Shown here: positions 1-6,455 of the stretch, piece after piece | Layout: each line of letters starts with the position of its first letter | Position numbering within the stretch: position 1 is the stretch's first letter | From: JBNKHH01 sp050290245 | GTDB lineage: Bacteria; Pseudomonadota; Alphaproteobacteria; Rhodobacterales; Rhodobacteraceae | Direction of reading: 5' to 3' | DNA length: 8,640 nt | NCBI GenBank assembly: GCA_050290245.1 | Contig: JBNKHH010000017.1 | Coordinates: 1-8,640, forward strand | Made by a program: the position numbers and the translations under genes | Notes under the pieces: model-generated | Told to the model about the DNA's origin: nothing | The model's input: the letters and a program-made list of their open reading frames with translations, nothing else | Databases searched by the model: none

Positions 1-219
1 TCCCTGCCGAACACGCCGGGCACCATTGACAGTGACTATCGCGGACCCTTGGGCGTGATCGTGATCAACCTCGGTGACGAGCCGATCCGCATCGCCCATG
101 GGGATCGTATTGCCCAGGCGGTGATTGCCCCCGTGGTGCAGGCGCAATTCGAAGTCGCCGAGGCCCTGAGTGAGACCGACCGGGGTGTGGGCGGCTTTGG
201 GTCGACCGGGCGCGGCTGA
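1..219 (+). CDS. dut: dUTP diphosphatase (dUTPase), C-terminal part
   Basis: This is the last 72 codons of a trimeric dUTPase; the start lies before the window. The enzyme hydrolyses dUTP to dUMP and diphosphate in the cytoplasm, keeping uracil out of DNA and supplying dUMP for thymidylate synthesis. Seen in sequence: frame 1 is open from base 1 and encodes NTPGTIDSDYRGPLGVIVIN, the dUTPase motif III with the deoxyuridine-discriminating region (Asp10 and Tyr13 of the fragment). It ends in RGVGGFGSTGRG, the flexible glycine-rich motif V that closes over the active site. The stop TGA at 217-219 overlaps the ATG of the next gene by one base (TGATG), which implies translational coupling in one operon. 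The visible part looks intact and its codon use matches the neighbours. Confidence 0.96.
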   Translation, partial: SLPNTPGTIDSDYRGPLGVIVINLGDEPIRIAHGDRIAQAVIAPVVQAQFEVAEALSETDRGVGGFGSTGRG

Positions 220-1250
220 TGGCTCTGGTCCTGATCCTTGCAACAGCGCTCTGGCTGCTCGGGGCCGCGCTGAAGGCCCCGACGTCCATGCGCTTTGCCA
301 TGATCGGGACACTCTATGCCGGGGTGGTGCTGTCGCATCTCGTCTTGCCTGCTGGCAACAGTTTGCGTACGGCAACGGGCGGATCGGCGGGCGAATGGCT
401 GACCGTGGGCGGCTTGGTCGTGGCAGCCTGGGCCTATTTGCGCGGCGTGCGCCGCCTGAAGGCCCGCGCGCAGCCGGCGGTTCGCGCCTCTGAAAAGCCG
501 TCATCGTCCGAACTTGAACGCAATGCCCGGCACATTGTCCTGCGCGAGATCGGCGGGCCGGGGCAGAAGCGCCTGAAAGAGGCGCGCATTCTGGTCATTG
601 GGGCAGGGGGACTGGGCGCGCCCGCGCTGCAGTATCTGGCGGCAGCCGGGGTCGGAACCATCGGCGTCATCGACGACGACGTGGTGGAAAACTCGAACCT
701 GCAACGTCAGGTCATTCACACCGATGCGCGCATCGGCATGCCCAAGGTGTTTTCCGCCAAAGAAGCAATGACGGCGCAGAACCCGTTCATCACCGTCCGG
801 CCCTATTGTCGCCGTCTGGACCGAGAGATTGCGGCCGACCTTTTCGCCGATTACGACCTGATCCTTGACGGAACGGACGACGTGGCGACGCGCTATCTGG
901 TCAATGAAGCAGCCGTTGCGGCGGGGCTTCCGCTTGTCTCGGCGGCCATCACGCAGTGGGAAGGCCAGATCAGCGTCTTCGACCCTGCCAGTGGCGCTCC
1001 CTGCTATGCCTGCGTGTTTCCCGAACCGGCGGCCGACGGGCTTGCTCCCAGCTGCGCCGAGGGTGGAGTCCTTGGGCCTTTGCCCGGCGTGATGGGGGCG
1101 ATGATGGCGGTTGAGGCCATCAAGCTGATCGCGGGCGCCGGCGACCCCTTGCGAGGCCGATTGATGATCTATGATGCGCTTTACGCCGATACACGGGTCA
1201 TCAATGTAAAGCGGCGTGCGGATTGCGCTGTTTGCGGCGCGCGCGCGTAA
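219..1250 (+). CDS. HesA/MoeB/ThiF-family E1-like adenylyltransferase with N-terminal membrane domain
   Basis: The 343-residue protein is a ubiquitin-activating-like enzyme. Members adenylate the C-terminal Gly-Gly of a small sulfur carrier (MoaD or ThiS type) so that it can be thiocarboxylated for molybdopterin, thiamine or related sulfur chemistry. Seen: hydrophobic segments at about residues 3-20, 25-45 and 60-76, then a basic linker. The ThiF fold follows: ATP-binding GAGGLG 128-133, the IDDDVVENSNLQRQ stretch around 151-164 with Asn/Arg ligands, and DGTD 217-220. It has CxxC pairs at Cys262/Cys265 and Cys336/Cys339 that would hold a structural zinc, and Cys279 in the PSCAEGG motif corresponding to the ThiF/MoeB reactive cysteine. 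No C-terminal rhodanese domain is present. The start ATG overlaps the dut stop (TGATG). The name moeB is often applied, but the carrier partner cannot be told from the window, so no symbol is given. The membrane segments suggest anchoring at the inner membrane, which is an inference. Confidence 0.9.
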   Translation: MALVLILATALWLLGAALKAPTSMRFAMIGTLYAGVVLSHLVLPAGNSLRTATGGSAGEWLTVGGLVVAAWAYLRGVRRLKARAQPAVRASEKPSSSELERNARHIVLREIGGPGQKRLKEARILVIGAGGLGAPALQYLAAAGVGTIGVIDDDVVENSNLQRQVIHTDARIGMPKVFSAKEAMTAQNPFITVRPYCRRLDREIAADLFADYDLILDGTDDVATRYLVNEAAVAAGLPLVSAAITQWEGQISVFDPASGAPCYACVFPEPAADGLAPSCAEGGVLGPLPGVMGAMMAVEAIKLIAGAGDPLRGRLMIYDALYADTRVINVKRRADCAVCGARA

Positions 1251-1294
1251 CCACTGGAACACTGTCCACTGCGGGCCTACCTATGGTGTGAACC

Positions 1295-1300
1295 AGGAGA
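1295..1300 (+). promoter_or_regulatory. Shine-Dalgarno site fixing the dcp-like start
   Basis: AGGAGA lies five bases before the ATG at 1306. The upstream in-frame ATG at 1216 has no such site and would overlap the 3' end of the ThiF-family gene. This site therefore sets the start at 1306. Confidence 0.75.
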
Positions 1301-1305
1301 CCCCT

Positions 1306-3327
1306 ATGACGAACGAACTTCTTTCCGAGTGGAGCACGGATTTTCAGCTCCCCCCATTCGATCAGATTTCAGACGAAGATTTCGAGCCCGCGCTGACTGC
1401 GGCACTGGACGAGGCCCGCGCGAATATCGCTGCGATTACGGATAATCCCGACGCTCCAAGTTTCGCCAATACGGTCGAGGCGCTTGAGCGAGCTGAGGAG
1501 AGCCTGTCCAAGGTTCTGTCGACCTTCTACACGCTGGCATCGACCTGCTCGAACGACCGGTTGGAAGAGCTTCAGCGTGAATTCTCGCCCCGGATTTCGG
1601 CGTATTCCTCGGAAATCACCATGAACCGGCCCCTGTTCGACCGGATCGAAACCCTTTGGCAGGGGCGCGATGCGTTGGACCTGACCGATGAACAGGCGCG
1701 TGTCCTGATGTTGACCCGCCGCAGTTTCGTGCGATCGGGCGCCTTGCTCGAAGGCGAGGAAAGCGAGCGGTTGAAAGCTGTGATGGAACGGCTGTCGGTC
1801 CTGGGCACGAATTTCGTTCAAAACCTTCTGGCAGATGAACGCGAGTGGTCCATGTCCCTGTCCGAAAAGGACTTGAACGACCTGCCAGAGTTTGTCGCCG
1901 CCGCGGCCCGTGCCGCAGGCGAGGAAAAGGGCGCCGATGGCCCTGTCGTGACGCTGTCACGCTCACTGATCGTGCCCTTCCTGCAATTTTCTCCGAACCG
2001 TGAGTTGCGCAAAAAGGCCTGGACGGCCTGGACCAGTCGGGGCGCGAACGGTGGTACGACGGATAACCGAGCGATCGCGGCCGAGACGCTGGCCCTGCGG
2101 GAAGAGCGGGCGAAGTTGTTGGGGTATGAGAGCTTCGCGGATTTCAAACTGGAAACCCAGATGGCGGGCACGCCCAAGGCCGTGCGCGATCTACTCAGCG
2201 AGGTCTGGACACCCGCGCGGGCAGCCGCCGAGGCAGATGCGGGGCGGCTGACCGAGATGCTTCATGGGGACGGAATCGAAGGCCCTCTCGAGCCCTGGGA
2301 CTGGCGGTACTACTCGGAAAAGCGCCGTGCGGCTGAACATGATCTGAACGAGGCCGAACTCAAACCATATCTGCAACTTGACCGGATGATCGAGGCAGCC
2401 TTCGCCTGTGCCAACCGTCTGTTCGGCATCGAGGCGCGCCCGATCAACGTCGCGCTGCATCACCCCGACGCGCGCGCTTGGGAAATCACCCGCGATGGCG
2501 AGCATATGGCGGTGTTTATCGGAGATTACTTCGCGCGCGGTTCAAAGCGCTCGGGCGCCTGGTGCTCGGCCCTGCGCAGTCAGAGCAGCATGGACAAGGC
2601 TGTCGCGCCCATCGTGATCAACGTATGCAATTTCGCGAAACCGCCCGCTGGCCAGCCAGCGCTCTTGTCTTATGACGACGCGCGCACGTTATTCCATGAG
2701 TTCGGCCATGCCCTGCATCAGATGTTGTCGAACGTGACCTATGAAAGCATTTCGGGAACGTCGGTCGCACGCGATTTTGTCGAACTGCCTAGCCAGTTGT
2801 ACGAACACTGGCTGGAGGTTCCCGAGGTTCTATCCGAATTCGCCACGCACGCGAAAACGGGTGAGCCAATGCCTGCGGACCTTTTGGACAAGGTCCAGGC
2901 CACTGCGACCTACGACATGGGTTTTCAAACGGTCGAATACGTCGCCTCGGCCCTTGTCGACCTCGATTTTCACGCGGGTTCTGCCCCGGCCGATCCGATG
3001 CAGCGCCAGGCCGAGGTGCTGGACGAAATCGGCATGCCGCGCGCCATCGGTATGCGCCACGCCACGCCGCATTTCGCCCATGTTTTTGCGGGCGACGGCT
3101 ATTCTTCGGGATACTACAGCTACATGTGGTCCGAGGTCATGGATGCCGACGCCTTCAAGGCCTTTGAGGAGGCGGGCGATCCATTCGACGCAAAAACCGC
3201 CAAACGATTGGAAACACACATCCTTTCCGCTGGAGGGTCAGTCGAGGCCGCCGATCTTTATACCGCGTTCCGAGGTCGCATGCCCGGCCCCGAGGCGCTT
3301 TTGAAAGGTCGGGGACTGGTGGCGTGA
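1306..3327 (+). CDS. dcp: M3-family zinc metallopeptidase, Dcp-like peptidyl-dipeptidase
   Basis: A 673-residue cytoplasmic oligopeptidase, close to the roughly 680 residues of E. coli Dcp and OpdA. Dcp-type enzymes release dipeptides from the C-terminus of short peptides. Seen: the zinc site HEFGH at residues 464-468 and the third ligand Glu493 in FVELPSQ, 25 residues after the second His, as in the M3 family. The substrate-binding end HFAHVFAGDGYSSGYYSYMW contains His592, Tyr599 and Tyr606, matching the His/Tyr/Tyr set of Dcp. The stretches EPWDWRYYSEK, LKPYLQLD and GDYFARGSK resemble Dcp more than OpdA as I remember them, hence the symbol; OpdA/PrlC activity remains possible. There is no signal peptide. 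The start is chosen from the AGGAG site, 55 bp after the previous stop, so it may be read with the dut-ThiF operon. The frame is intact throughout. Confidence 0.9.
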   Translation: MTNELLSEWSTDFQLPPFDQISDEDFEPALTAALDEARANIAAITDNPDAPSFANTVEALERAEESLSKVLSTFYTLASTCSNDRLEELQREFSPRISAYSSEITMNRPLFDRIETLWQGRDALDLTDEQARVLMLTRRSFVRSGALLEGEESERLKAVMERLSVLGTNFVQNLLADEREWSMSLSEKDLNDLPEFVAAAARAAGEEKGADGPVVTLSRSLIVPFLQFSPNRELRKKAWTAWTSRGANGGTTDNRAIAAETLALREERAKLLGYESFADFKLETQMAGTPKAVRDLLSEVWTPARAAAEADAGRLTEMLHGDGIEGPLEPWDWRYYSEKRRAAEHDLNEAELKPYLQLDRMIEAAFACANRLFGIEARPINVALHHPDARAWEITRDGEHMAVFIGDYFARGSKRSGAWCSALRSQSSMDKAVAPIVINVCNFAKPPAGQPALLSYDDARTLFHEFGHALHQMLSNVTYESISGTSVARDFVELPSQLYEHWLEVPEVLSEFATHAKTGEPMPADLLDKVQATATYDMGFQTVEYVASALVDLDFHAGSAPADPMQRQAEVLDEIGMPRAIGMRHATPHFAHVFAGDGYSSGYYSYMWSEVMDADAFKAFEEAGDPFDAKTAKRLETHILSAGGSVEAADLYTAFRGRMPGPEALLKGRGLVA

Positions 3328-3344
3328 TCTTCAAAGATGGCTGA

Positions 3345-3625
3345 GCCGAGATGGTGCGCCGGGTCGCCCGCGAAGAGGCCCGGACCCGGTTTGGCAGCCT
3401 GTCAGCTTCATTCTTTTCAAAGGCGAGGGTGATTTCAATCTGATTCCCGCAATCAACCCTTGGGACCATTTGACGGGCTGCCTGGCCAATGATGTGCTGG
3501 AAGGCGTCGCGCGATTTCCGGACAGGTGCGGCTATGATCCGGCGCTGCGCTAGCGTCGGTTTTTGGCGGCCGCCGCAGCTCCTGTCCGGACGGAAACGTC
3601 ACGCACTCTCGAAATTCTGCAGTGA
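3345..3625 (+). pseudogene. Remnant of an inositol-monophosphatase-family gene (core deleted, frame broken)
   Basis: No intact gene fits this stretch, but two coding scraps can be read. In one frame, 3345-3404 gives AEMVRRVAREEARTRFGSLS, which resembles the first helix of Rhodobacteraceae IMPase-like proteins (a VRRVAR-E---RFR-L pattern). In another frame, 3404-3550 gives a protein with GDFNLIPAINPWDHLTGC followed by an LEGVARFPDRCGYDPALR segment. The PWDH-x-G element is the conserved C-terminal metal and substrate motif (W-D-x-x-x-G) of the IMPase/FBPase-like superfamily, here followed by the usual 'EAGG-ARFDG--Y-P' type of spacing. A TAG at 3551-3553 interrupts it; reading through gives FLAAAAAPVRTE and a final TGA at 3623-3625, about where the family ends. 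The catalytic middle (normally some 160-190 residues, with the GEE and DPxDGT motifs) is missing, so the product must be non-functional. The C-terminal match is strong by eye; the N-terminal scrap is weaker. Confidence 0.68.
3517..3590. repeat. Long-arm imperfect inverted repeat inside the IMPase remnant
   Basis: TCCGGACAGG at 3517-3526 is the exact reverse complement of CCTGTCCGGA at 3581-3590. The pairing continues inward as TGCGGC (3527-3532) with GCCGCA (3572-3577), leaving a three-base bulge (3578-3580). The loop is about 39 bases and includes the NotI-like palindrome GGCGGCCGCC. No T-run follows, so it is not a standard terminator. It may be a structured remnant, a small repeat or chance in GC-rich DNA. 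Confidence 0.5.
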
Positions 3626-3640
3626 TGCATTGCCAAGCGG

Positions 3641-3668
3641 CTGAGAATTTTAATTATTCCGCTATAGT
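3641..3668 (+). promoter_or_regulatory. Possible sigma-70-type promoter for the Nudix gene
   Basis: In a locally AT-rich patch, CTGAGA (3641-3646, 4 of 6 to TTGACA) and TATAGT (3663-3668, 5 of 6 to TATAAT) are separated by 16 bases and lie about 45 bases before the ATG at 3713. This is the only promoter-like pair I see between the peptidase and the Nudix gene. It is a motif match only. Confidence 0.4.
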
Positions 3669-3712
3669 GGCGTGACGACACCAAGATCGACCACTGTCAG
3701 GCGCTTGAGAAT

Positions 3713-4183
3713 ATGAGCATCAGCAGTCCAAAACAGCGGCCCATGCGGCTGAGAGATCGTGGAAAACGCGACGTCCGGACGCAATTCGGCGCCCTGTGCT
3801 GGCGGCGGCAGGGTAACGAGGTGCAGATCCTCATGGTTACTTCACGTCGTCGCAAACGCTGGATAATTCCCAAGGGATGGCCCAAGAACGGTGCGACGCC
3901 GGCCGATGCGGCGGCCTGCGAGGCCTGGGAGGAGGCTGGTGTCGAAGGCAAAGTGAAACCAGTTTGCCTGGGCATTTTCAGCTATAGCAAGGAGATCGAC
4001 GAGCGCGAGCCTTTGCCCTGCGTGGTTGCGGTGTTCCCCTTGCGAGTCAAGAAGATGCGCGGCTCTTTTCCCGAGAAGGGTCAACGTCGACGCAAGTGGA
4101 TGTCGTTGAAAAAGGCCGCCGAATTGGCAGATGACAGGGAACTTTCGGCAATCATCGCCGGATTTGATCCAAAACGCTTGTAA
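3713..4183 (+). CDS. Nudix hydrolase (DIPP/MutT-like)
   Basis: A 156-residue Nudix protein. The family hydrolyses nucleoside diphosphates linked to another group, or diphosphoinositol and dinucleoside polyphosphates, using a metal bound by the Nudix helix. Seen: a beta-strand start FGALCWRR (25-32), then WIIPKGWP leading into the Nudix box at residues 55-77, whose core is CEAWEEAGV. Glu70, Glu73 and Glu74, the metal-binding glutamates, are kept. The box Glu at position 7 is Ala61 and the usual Arg before the first core Glu is Cys69, so the box is degenerate. The IPKGWP lead-in is typical of the alphaproteobacterial DIPP-like group. The first 20 residues are basic and probably disordered; an in-frame Met at residue 11 (3743) is an alternative start, and neither start has a strong ribosome-binding site. 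The substrate cannot be predicted. DUF1178 follows 79 bp downstream. Confidence 0.9.
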   Translation: MSISSPKQRPMRLRDRGKRDVRTQFGALCWRRQGNEVQILMVTSRRRKRWIIPKGWPKNGATPADAAACEAWEEAGVEGKVKPVCLGIFSYSKEIDEREPLPCVVAVFPLRVKKMRGSFPEKGQRRRKWMSLKKAAELADDRELSAIIAGFDPKRL

Positions 4184-4262
4184 AATGCCTTCTTTGCGGC
4201 GGTGGATTGCAATCATTTTTCAACGGACATAGCTAAGAGTGTCGAACATGGAATAAGGCCAG

Positions 4263-4712
4263 ATGATCCGTTTTGCTTTGAAATGCGACAACGACCACAG
4301 CTTTGAGAGCTGGTTTCAGTCAAGCGATGCGTTTGACAGCCTTGTCGCATCTGGAATGGTCACCTGTCCGCATTGTCAGTCGCACGACATCTCGAAAAGC
4401 CTGATGGCGCCTCGTGTCCGTGCCGCGCGATCGGCTGCGTCCGATCCGGAAACCGTTCCGCGGGTCCAACCCATGTCCAACAATCCCGACCCCCGGGTGG
4501 TCGAGGCTATCCAGGCGATCCGTGATCACGTGGAAAAGAACTCGGACTATGTCGGGTCAAGCTTTGCCAAGGAAGCCCGCGCCATGCACGAGGGCGAGGT
4601 TCCAACGCGCGCCATCCATGGTGAAGCCAGGCCGGAAGAGGCACGCAAATTGATCGAAGATGGCGTGCCCGCGCTGCCCCTGCCGTTCATCCCCCGGCAA
4701 AAGACGAACTGA
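4263..4712 (+). CDS. DUF1178 family protein (putative zinc ribbon)
   Basis: A 149-residue protein of the DUF1178 family, common in alpha- and betaproteobacteria and of unknown function. Seen: the N-terminal MIRFALKCDNDHSFESWF and GMVTCPHC segments are characteristic. Cys8 and His12 with Cys35 and Cys38 could form a small zinc ribbon resembling the FmdB type. A Ser/Ala/Pro-rich linker runs through about residues 50-72. A conserved C-terminal half follows, with DPRVVEAIQAIRDHVEKNSDYVG and a GEVPTRAIHGEARPEEARKL-like segment ending in ALPLPF. There is no signal peptide or membrane segment. AAGG at 4255-4258 lies four bases before the ATG; the ATG at 4248 is closed at once by TAA. The stop lies 6 bp from the convergent flavin-reductase stop, so there is no room for a separate terminator. 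It may be read from the Nudix promoter. Confidence 0.9.
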   Translation: MIRFALKCDNDHSFESWFQSSDAFDSLVASGMVTCPHCQSHDISKSLMAPRVRAARSAASDPETVPRVQPMSNNPDPRVVEAIQAIRDHVEKNSDYVGSSFAKEARAMHEGEVPTRAIHGEARPEEARKLIEDGVPALPLPFIPRQKTN

Positions 4713-4718
4713 CGCGGT

Positions 4719-5324
4719 TCACTCGCCGGGGCGTTTCAGCGAAAACACCTCGGTGATCCGGCTAAAGTCACGATACCCCAGCCGCGTCAGGGGTTGGAAG
4801 CTCAGAACATCGAAAATACCGTCCTTCAGGCAATTGTCGCGCAGATGCACGCCGGTCACCTCACCGATGACTAGGAAATTCGCTTCGCCCTGCAGCTTGA
4901 CTATCTGCCTCAGCTCGCATTCCAGCGAGGCCGGTGCCCCCGCCACGCGAGAACAATCGATGGTCTCGCAAGGCGCGTCCTCGATTCCAACCAGGTCGAA
5001 CTCGTCGACATCCTTGCCATAGACACCCGAGGTCTCGTTCATGACCTGGCGCATGGCGTACTCGACGACATTGACGCAAAACACGCCGGTCTCGCGAATA
5101 TTCGACACCGTGTCCTTCGTGCCGTCGCGGTCTTCCTTGGCGCTAGTCGAGGCGAACATCACTTGCGGCGGAACGTAGGCAACGGCATTGAAAAAAGAAT
5201 AGGGGGCAAGATTCTGCGAACCGTCATTACCCTTCGTTGAAATCCAGGCAATAGGGCGGGGCGCAATAATGGCGTTAAAAGGATTGTGTTTCAGGCCGTG
5301 GCCGTCTTCGGGACGATAAAACAT
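4719..5324 (-). CDS. Flavin reductase family protein (FMN-binding split barrel)
   Basis: A 201-residue protein of the flavin-reductase-like, FMN-binding split-barrel family. Members bind FMN and either reduce flavin with NAD(P)H for a partner monooxygenase or act as uncharacterised flavoproteins. Seen: IIAPRPIAWIST (19-30) and SQNLAPYSFFNAV (36-48), the family's flavin-binding opening; KDTVSNIRETGVFCVNVV (70-87), the phosphate-binding strand-loop; and the C-terminal LGYRDFSRI (182-190) seen in this subgroup. There is no signal peptide. GGAGAA (complement of 5328-5333) lies three bases before the ATG, so the start is secure. No oxygenase partner gene is adjacent, so the role cannot be assigned. 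It is divergent from the GNAT gene, with 75 bp between the starts. Confidence 0.9.
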   Translation of the reverse strand: MFYRPEDGHGLKHNPFNAIIAPRPIAWISTKGNDGSQNLAPYSFFNAVAYVPPQVMFASTSAKEDRDGTKDTVSNIRETGVFCVNVVEYAMRQVMNETSGVYGKDVDEFDLVGIEDAPCETIDCSRVAGAPASLECELRQIVKLQGEANFLVIGEVTGVHLRDNCLKDGIFDVLSFQPLTRLGYRDFSRITEVFSLKRPGE

Positions 5325-5399
5325 TTGTTCTCCAGCGTTTGAACACGACCTATCGCATGTGCTACGGGCGATTCCAGCCGAAAATCGGAAGTTGGACCG

Positions 5400-5885
5400 G
5401 TGGAACTAAAGACCGAATCTAAAGACGACTGGTGGGAGGTCGAAGCGCTCTTCGATCTCTGCTTCGCGCCGGGGCGCGAGGCACTGTCGTCCTATCGACT
5501 TCGTGACGACGTCGATCCGGTGGCAAACCTGTGCCTGGTGGCACGAGACGAATCCGGTATTCTGGCTGGCGCAATTCGATTCTGGCCCGTGCGTGTCGGC
5601 GGGCAGGCGGCGCTACTCCTGGGTCCGGTCGCTGTCCACCCCACCCACCAGGGCGAAGGTCTTGGGGCCTTCCTAATCGAACGCGCTCTTGAGCGGGCCG
5701 ATGGGTGGAGTCGTGTTCTGCTTGTCGGTGATGCCCCCTACTACAACCGTTTCGGGTTCGTGCGTCTTGATCGGGTCGACATGCCGCCGCCAACCAACCC
5801 GGAACGTGTTCTGGGGCGGGAGTTGGTCGAAGGTGCCTGGCAAGGCGTCAAGGGTAAGGTAACCCGTTGGGTGGACGAGCCATGA
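5400..5885 (+). CDS. GNAT-family N-acetyltransferase (YhbS-like)
   Basis: A 161-residue acetyltransferase of the GNAT superfamily, which moves an acetyl group from acetyl-CoA to an amine. Seen: strands LVARDESGILAGAIRFWPV (46-64), then LLLGPVAVHPTHQGEGLG (72-89), which is GNAT motif A with the acetyl-CoA pyrophosphate loop QGEGLG (84-89), then helix FLIERALERA (91-100). LLVGDAPYYNRFGF (107-120) is motif B, with the 'YY-RFGF' signature of the COG3153/YhbS group. The C-terminal strand contains ELVEGAW. The start is GTG at 5400: no ATG or other start lies upstream in frame for some distance, and a weak GGA precedes it. The substrate is unknown. The gene is alone on its strand and ends 85 bp before the convergent minus-strand gene. 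Confidence 0.9.
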   Translation: MELKTESKDDWWEVEALFDLCFAPGREALSSYRLRDDVDPVANLCLVARDESGILAGAIRFWPVRVGGQAALLLGPVAVHPTHQGEGLGAFLIERALERADGWSRVLLVGDAPYYNRFGFVRLDRVDMPPPTNPERVLGRELVEGAWQGVKGKVTRWVDEP

Positions 5886-5893
5886 ACCCGATA

Positions 5894-5963
5894 CGTATTT
5901 GCCGCCCGCCGCTTCTGGCTTTATCTTGCTGAAAATACGAAAAAAGGGACTTCGGCAGGCGGC
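5894..5963. repeat. Two overlapping inverted repeats between convergent genes
   Basis: CGTATTT (5894-5900) is the reverse complement of AAATACG (5933-5939). GCCGCCCGCCG (5901-5911) pairs with CGGCAGGCGGC (5953-5963) at 10 of 11 positions. The two stems interleave, so only one can form as a simple hairpin. A T6 run on the minus strand (5940-5946 region) follows weakly paired sequence and could help end minus-strand transcripts. The segment may serve as a bidirectional terminator or belong to a dispersed intergenic repeat family; neither can be shown from one copy. Confidence 0.42.
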
Positions 5964-5970
5964 GAAACCT

Positions 5971-6387
5971 TTATTCTGCAGCTTCGCGAGGGGGCATCAA
6001 CCGATCCGCCTTCTTGCGGACCAGGACGCTTCGCAGATCGTGCATGGCCAGCAACAAGGCGTCCGAGACCGCTTCCAACTCTTCAGGGGTGGCTTTCTGC
6101 TGAGCCCAGGTCGCGGTCAGGTTCAGGTGATCGACCGTGCGCAGAATGTCCTCGATGTCGCGCGCTGCAAGCGTCTTGCGCCGCTCGTTCAGCCAGTTCT
6201 CGATGGCCCGCGTGTCGGAGTCGGTCAACTCGGTCTCGCCATGCGGCTTGATCTGCCCGTTCTTGATATTGATGACGGCAATCTGGTTCATCTCGATCCG
6301 GCGCATTCGGTTTTCGGTGTCCACGCGGAACACCACCGCTCCGTTCTCGCGGATCCGAAAATAATACTCCGGCAGGTTGCCTGACAT
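5971..6387 (-). CDS. Conserved-looking hypothetical protein
   Basis: I cannot name this 138-residue protein. The N-terminal 50 residues look beta-rich (EYYFRIRENGAVVFRVDTEN, then IEMNQIAVINIKNGQIKP). The rest is predicted by eye to be helical and charged (RAIENWLNERRKTLAARDIED, EELEAVSDALLLAMHDLRS, VLVRKKADRL). There is no signal peptide, membrane segment or cysteine. The start at 6387 is chosen because GGGGAC (complement of 6394-6399) lies six bases before it. An ATG at 6408 lacks such a site, and longer versions would overlap the end of aatA. It lies 68 bp downstream of aatA on the same strand, so the two may share a transcript. Codon use is regular, with strong bias against rare codons, which supports it as a real gene. 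It resembles proteins I associate with Rhodobacteraceae, but I know no function. Confidence 0.8.
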   Translation of the reverse strand: MSGNLPEYYFRIRENGAVVFRVDTENRMRRIEMNQIAVINIKNGQIKPHGETELTDSDTRAIENWLNERRKTLAARDIEDILRTVDHLNLTATWAQQKATPEELEAVSDALLLAMHDLRSVLVRKKADRLMPPREAAE

Positions 6388-6455
6388 CACGTTGTCCCCA
6401 CTCGTCATCACACAGATAACAGTCGGCGTGCATTCGCGCCAGTCGCTCAGTCGCG

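Noticed and set aside
501..1262. Long open frame on the minus strand opposite the ThiF-family gene
   Set aside because: It is a shadow of high-GC coding DNA. The plus-strand frame has a full set of ThiF motifs, and the antisense product shows no recognisable domain.
1216..1305. Upstream in-frame extension of the M3 peptidase to an ATG at 1216
   Set aside because: It overlaps the 3' end of the ThiF-family gene, has no ribosome-binding site, and adds residues without family similarity. The ATG at 1306 has a good AGGAG.
3327..3338. ATCTTCAAAGAT palindrome right after the peptidase stop as a terminator
   Set aside because: The stem is only five AT-rich pairs with a two-base loop and no T-run follows.
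5899..6384. Plus-strand open frame opposite the hypothetical protein
   Set aside because: Its composition looks like reverse-strand shadow, it begins inside the intergenic repeat, and no domain is visible. The minus-strand gene has a better start site and plausible secondary structure.
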